Source: Dolichospermum sp. LEGE 00240 (lineage in GTDB: Bacteria; Cyanobacteriota; Cyanobacteriia; Cyanobacteriales; Nostocaceae). Taken from it: a DNA stretch of 64,000 bases. The stretch spans positions 38,192-102,191 of the forward strand of contig NZ_JADEVZ010000008.1 of NCBI RefSeq assembly GCF_015207875.1, written 5' to 3'. Under the pieces are notes generated by a model. It was not told the DNA's origin, ran no database searches, and worked only from the letters and a program-made list of their open reading frames with translations. The translations under genes and the position numbers were made by a program. Positions 60,790 to 64,000 of this stretch are shown in pieces (the stretch's first letter is position 1; every line of letters starts with the position of its first letter).

Positions 60790-63700
60790 ATTTGATGTTT
60801 TTTTAGCTCACAATAGTATAGATAAGCCTGTAGTTAAAGTTATTTATGAAGCACTTAAAAAGCGTGGTATAACCTCGTGGTTAGATGGAGAAGAAATTCG
60901 TCCAGGAAGTTTATTTCAAGATGCAATACAAAAAGGAATTCCATTAAGTAAATCAGCCGCTATATTTATTGGAAAAAGTGGATTAGGAATGTGGCAAGGA
61001 CTGGAATTAAAAGTAATTTTGTCAATGTGTTTAAAACAGAATATACCAGTAATTCCTGTGTTATTGCCAGAAGTGTCCGACTTACCCCCGGATATGCTTT
61101 TTTTGAAAGAATTCAATTATATAAATATTTATGACGGTGAGATAGTCAATAAAATTGTCAATAAACGTATTTTAGATTTATTACAATGGGGCATAACGGG
61201 TAAAAAATCAGAAGATATTCCAGCACAACAGATCAAACCAAAACCAGGAAAAATACCGAATAAAGAAAAGTTAGTAGACTTAGTAATTCAAGATATTTAT
61301 GATAGAAAGGATAATCCCTACACCGACGCTACAATATGGTTTGAAGCTATTGAAAAAATTATTGATAATGTGGTTGATGCTATTTCAGAAAATAACGATA
61401 AAAGCAAAGATAAAATATTGCCATTATTGGGTCAAATTCCTATTTTTACTGCATATAGAAATTCTCAAGAATTACTGATAAATAAATACATTATGAATCA
61501 AATTAAAAATAAGCTAGAAAAAAAAGGAAAAAGTAAAGGAGAAATTGTTAAGATAATCAGAAAACTATTGTTCAATGAACAAGACACTATGGAAAAACAT
61601 AAATTTCTGAAAAACAACTATACAGCAGGAAATATTCTCAACTTATTGTTGCAATTATACGAGGAAAAAGATTTTAAATACCGGGATCTATCAGAAATGG
61701 ATATTTGGGGTGTTGACTTCCGAGACGCTATCTTAACAGGAGTGGATTTTAATGACTCTGACCTGAAGAACTGTATTTTTACTCAACCTTTAGGATGTAT
61801 TCACTCCATTGCTTTTAATGCTGATGGTAATTATTTTGCTACAGGCGATGCTCATGGATTAATTAGAGTACATAATACAGAAAATTTGGCCCTGTGCTTT
61901 TTTGAAAAGGGAGCAGGAAATCAGATTTGGTCAGTGGCTTTTAGTTTAGGAACTAATTCTCAACGATTTGCATTAGCAGCAGAAGATGGTAGCGTTAAGT
62001 TGTTCGAGATTGAAAACCTTACTTCAGGCAAACTCAATTTTAAGGAAACCCACTCATGGCGTGAAACAGGACGTGTATTATCAGTAGCCTTTAGCCTTGA
62101 TGCTGAAAGCAATATTCTGGCATTTGGAGGAGATGGAAATAATGCAATAACTGTCTATAGAATTAAAGAGAATGAGATGATACATTTGGCAGCCAGTAAT
62201 GTGTCTTGTATGACTTTTATTGATAACAGTATTCTTTATAGTTGTAGCCAAGAGGGAGATTTTATTGGTTGGGATTTAAGTACACGTAATCCTCAAATAT
62301 TTTACCAAGAACGTAAGAGGCATAAAAAATTAATACGTTGTATTGCGTTTAATGCAACAAAAGAAATTATAGCTACTGGATCTGAAGATGGAGAATTGAA
62401 AATTTTCCATACTAACACTAGAACAAACTTAGAAGAATTGGAGCTATTGGACGAAGATAAACAAAAATATGACTATAAAAAAAATATTAAGGAAATACGT
62501 ACACTAGCATTTAGTTGCGATGGGAGTATTCTTGCAATTGGATGTATTTGTAAGAATACCCCTGAACAAAGTGAGGATAAAGATAAGAGTGAGGATAAAA
62601 ATAAGAGTGAGCATAAAATTCTGCTGTTTGATTTAACTGGAGACAAATGGAAACTGATTGACACATTGGATAATTCTCGTTCAGAAAACCAAGACCACAA
62701 TGGTCATACACATTTGATCAGAAGCATTGCATTTAGTCCTAACACTGATAAACCTCGATTTTTAATAAGCGGTGGTGATGGACGCACTGTCAAACTCTGG
62801 GATTGGAATAAAGACCAAAAAAAATGGAACTGTCAAGATAATTTGAGAGGATATGCTAATCGCGTCTGGTCGGTGGCATTTTCTAGCAACAAACAAATTT
62901 TTGCTTGTGGGTGTGAAGATAATAAAATCTATATTTGGAATTACAATGATCGCACACATATTCCTATTCCTATTCACCCCACTTCCAAACATACTGATTG
63001 GGTTTGGTCTGTAGCTTTCAACCATGATGGAACACTTCTAGCTAGTGCTAGTGAAGATAAGACTATTGGCCTGTGGCAGTGGCAGTTCAAAGATAACAAG
63101 TGGCAATATATAAATTGTAAACCAGAAGATAGATCACAAACAAACCACCCACTTAACACAAAACATAATAAACGCGTTCGATGTGTTGCTTTTCATCCTA
63201 CAAAAAATATTTTAGCTAGTACAGGGAATGATAATATAGTTATTCTATGGGATCTAACAAATCTGAATAATATAGAAGTATTATCCCGATTTACGAATCA
63301 CACCGACCGAGTGTTATCCCTAGCTTTTAGTCCAGATGGTCGTTACTTAGCTAATAGTAGTCGTGATAAAACTATTAGGCTGATAGAAATTTTAGACAAT
63401 AACCAGGAGTTAAAATCAGCTAATGAGATGAAGCAGACTGTTCTGGGAGAAGAGGAGAGTTGTCATCAAGATCAAGTTCATAGTATTGCTTTTATTACAA
63501 ACACTCAAAGTTTATTGTCTTCAGAAAAACAAGAATCACAAAATAGATACCTTTTGGTTAGCGGTGGTTTTGATAGGCAACTAATACTATGGGAGATTAA
63601 TTCTGATAATGAGAATCCCCAGATGAATAAACTATGCTATGTGAATGAAGGTCAAAGAATACTTTCTGTTGCGTGTAACCCCACAAAACCAATTGTTGCT

Positions 63701-63886
63701 AGTACTGGGCATAATTGCATTATTACACTATGGGAAATAAAAAAAACTGAGAAAGAAGATAAATATGAATTAAAACAGATCAAGCAACTCAAAGGACATA
63801 AAGGTGCTGTAGAATCTGTAGTATTTACTCCTGATGGACAAAGACTTATTAGTTGTGGACAAGATCAGACTATTACAGCAGTTTGA
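60782..63886 (+). CDS. TIR domain-WD40 repeat protein, candidate immune effector
   Basis: A 1034-residue protein. Residues 1-120 are a TIR domain (FDVFLAHNSIDKPVVKVIYE, ITSWLDGEEIRPGSLFQDAI, SKSAAIFIGKSGLGMWQGLE); E75 is a candidate NAD-hydrolase Glu. A helical linker (about 160-290) ends in a short pentapeptide-like stretch (YRDLSEMDIWGVDFRDAILT, GVDFNDSDLKNC). From about 340 on, ten or more WD40 blades form one or two propellers (ATGSEDGELKIFH, ASASEDKTIGLWQW, ISCGQDQTI). The layout is that of NB-ARC/WD40 proteins with the NTPase replaced by TIR. The final Trp codon of the last blade appears changed to TGA; read-through would add only ten residues. Confidence 0.88.
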   Translation: MAEFDVFLAHNSIDKPVVKVIYEALKKRGITSWLDGEEIRPGSLFQDAIQKGIPLSKSAAIFIGKSGLGMWQGLELKVILSMCLKQNIPVIPVLLPEVSDLPPDMLFLKEFNYINIYDGEIVNKIVNKRILDLLQWGITGKKSEDIPAQQIKPKPGKIPNKEKLVDLVIQDIYDRKDNPYTDATIWFEAIEKIIDNVVDAISENNDKSKDKILPLLGQIPIFTAYRNSQELLINKYIMNQIKNKLEKKGKSKGEIVKIIRKLLFNEQDTMEKHKFLKNNYTAGNILNLLLQLYEEKDFKYRDLSEMDIWGVDFRDAILTGVDFNDSDLKNCIFTQPLGCIHSIAFNADGNYFATGDAHGLIRVHNTENLALCFFEKGAGNQIWSVAFSLGTNSQRFALAAEDGSVKLFEIENLTSGKLNFKETHSWRETGRVLSVAFSLDAESNILAFGGDGNNAITVYRIKENEMIHLAASNVSCMTFIDNSILYSCSQEGDFIGWDLSTRNPQIFYQERKRHKKLIRCIAFNATKEIIATGSEDGELKIFHTNTRTNLEELELLDEDKQKYDYKKNIKEIRTLAFSCDGSILAIGCICKNTPEQSEDKDKSEDKNKSEHKILLFDLTGDKWKLIDTLDNSRSENQDHNGHTHLIRSIAFSPNTDKPRFLISGGDGRTVKLWDWNKDQKKWNCQDNLRGYANRVWSVAFSSNKQIFACGCEDNKIYIWNYNDRTHIPIPIHPTSKHTDWVWSVAFNHDGTLLASASEDKTIGLWQWQFKDNKWQYINCKPEDRSQTNHPLNTKHNKRVRCVAFHPTKNILASTGNDNIVILWDLTNLNNIEVLSRFTNHTDRVLSLAFSPDGRYLANSSRDKTIRLIEILDNNQELKSANEMKQTVLGEEESCHQDQVHSIAFITNTQSLLSSEKQESQNRYLLVSGGFDRQLILWEINSDNENPQMNKLCYVNEGQRILSVACNPTKPIVASTGHNCIITLWEIKKTEKEDKYELKQIKQLKGHKGAVESVVFTPDGQRLISCGQDQTITAV

Positions 63887-63950
63887 GATCAAACGCGGTA
63901 CAAAGATGGTAAACTTTAAAGATGTAAAAAAAAGAAAATAATTGAGATAT

Positions 63951-64000
63951 ATGGCAGCAGCATATTCGACTGATATAAGACAAAAAATATTAAGTGCTTG
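63951..64000 (+). mobile_element. IS630-family transposase, first 16 codons (runs off window)
   Basis: ATGGCAGCAGCATATTCGAC encodes MAAAYSTDIRQKILSA, the typical start of IS630-type transposases (Y S x D L R x K). The rest lies outside the window. Confidence 0.7.

Overview
The window comes from a filamentous, heterocyst-forming cyanobacterium (order Nostocales; an Anabaena/Dolichospermum/Aphanizomenon-type genome is my best guess). Reasons: an AT-rich genome full of the HIP1 octamer GCGATCGC, heptameric tandem repeats, a Mg-chelatase H subunit, cyanobacterial-type pyrH-frr and uvrB, a HetP-family heterocyst protein and XisH/XisI proteins. I identified no rRNA, tRNA or CRISPR array.

Layout. 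(1) 1-2.1 kb is a transposon graveyard: a dehydrogenase start, an IS with intact ends but decayed transposase, a frameshifted IS66 fragment and the N-terminus of a type III CRISPR accessory (Csx2/TM1812) protein. (2) 2.1-6.3 kb is ordinary core genome: AI-2E-type permease, geranylgeranyl-reductase-like flavoprotein, frr, pyrH. (3) 6.4-40.2 kb is a very dense toxin-antitoxin and restriction archipelago. About 18 complete or broken TA loci (VapBC/PIN, YoeB, HicAB, BrnTA, HigA, RelE/ParE, YafQ-like), a HaeII-like R-M pair, a second R-M pair, three mosaic Uma2 nucleases, a papain-fold toxin with a presumed immunity gene and a XisH/XisI remnant are separated by blocks of one composite repeat. The repeat is built from HIP1 octamers, very small insertions sitting inside HIP1 octamers, and two kinds of short linker. 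The blocks face one way from 7.8 to 19.9 kb and the opposite way from 27.5 to 40 kb; chlH and a DUF262-AlbA fusion gene lie between the arms. Many TA genes are visibly being destroyed (internal deletions, in-frame stop, MITE insertion, loss of one partner). (4) 40.3-44.3 kb: an unknown membrane/coiled-coil protein and a GH116 glucosylceramidase-like enzyme. (5) 44.4-48.5 kb is mostly non-coding, with one HetP-family gene.

(6) 48.5-54.3 kb is the most coherent candidate for an undescribed system. It has an IS630-like HTH regulator, a cyclic-nucleotide-binding/C39-peptidase/ABC exporter, a HlyD adaptor and, after a terminator, two tandem paralogous peptides of 89 and 85 residues. Their leader-like N-termini carry Gly-Gly or Gly-Thr-Gly sites and are followed by a shared TTVYDGIN core; they are likely cleaved and exported by this machine. 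(7) 54.5-56.5 kb is a tight three-gene operon: STAS-like/GHKL ATPase, DUF4325 STAS-like protein, PIN nuclease. It reads as a regulated RNase switch, possibly defensive. (8) 56.5-64 kb: Uma2, uvrB, a sucrose-phosphate phosphatase gene split by a small dispersed repeat exactly at a HIP1-like site, a MITE, a small partner gene and a TIR-WD40 protein (probable NADase-type conflict effector), and the start of an IS630 transposase.
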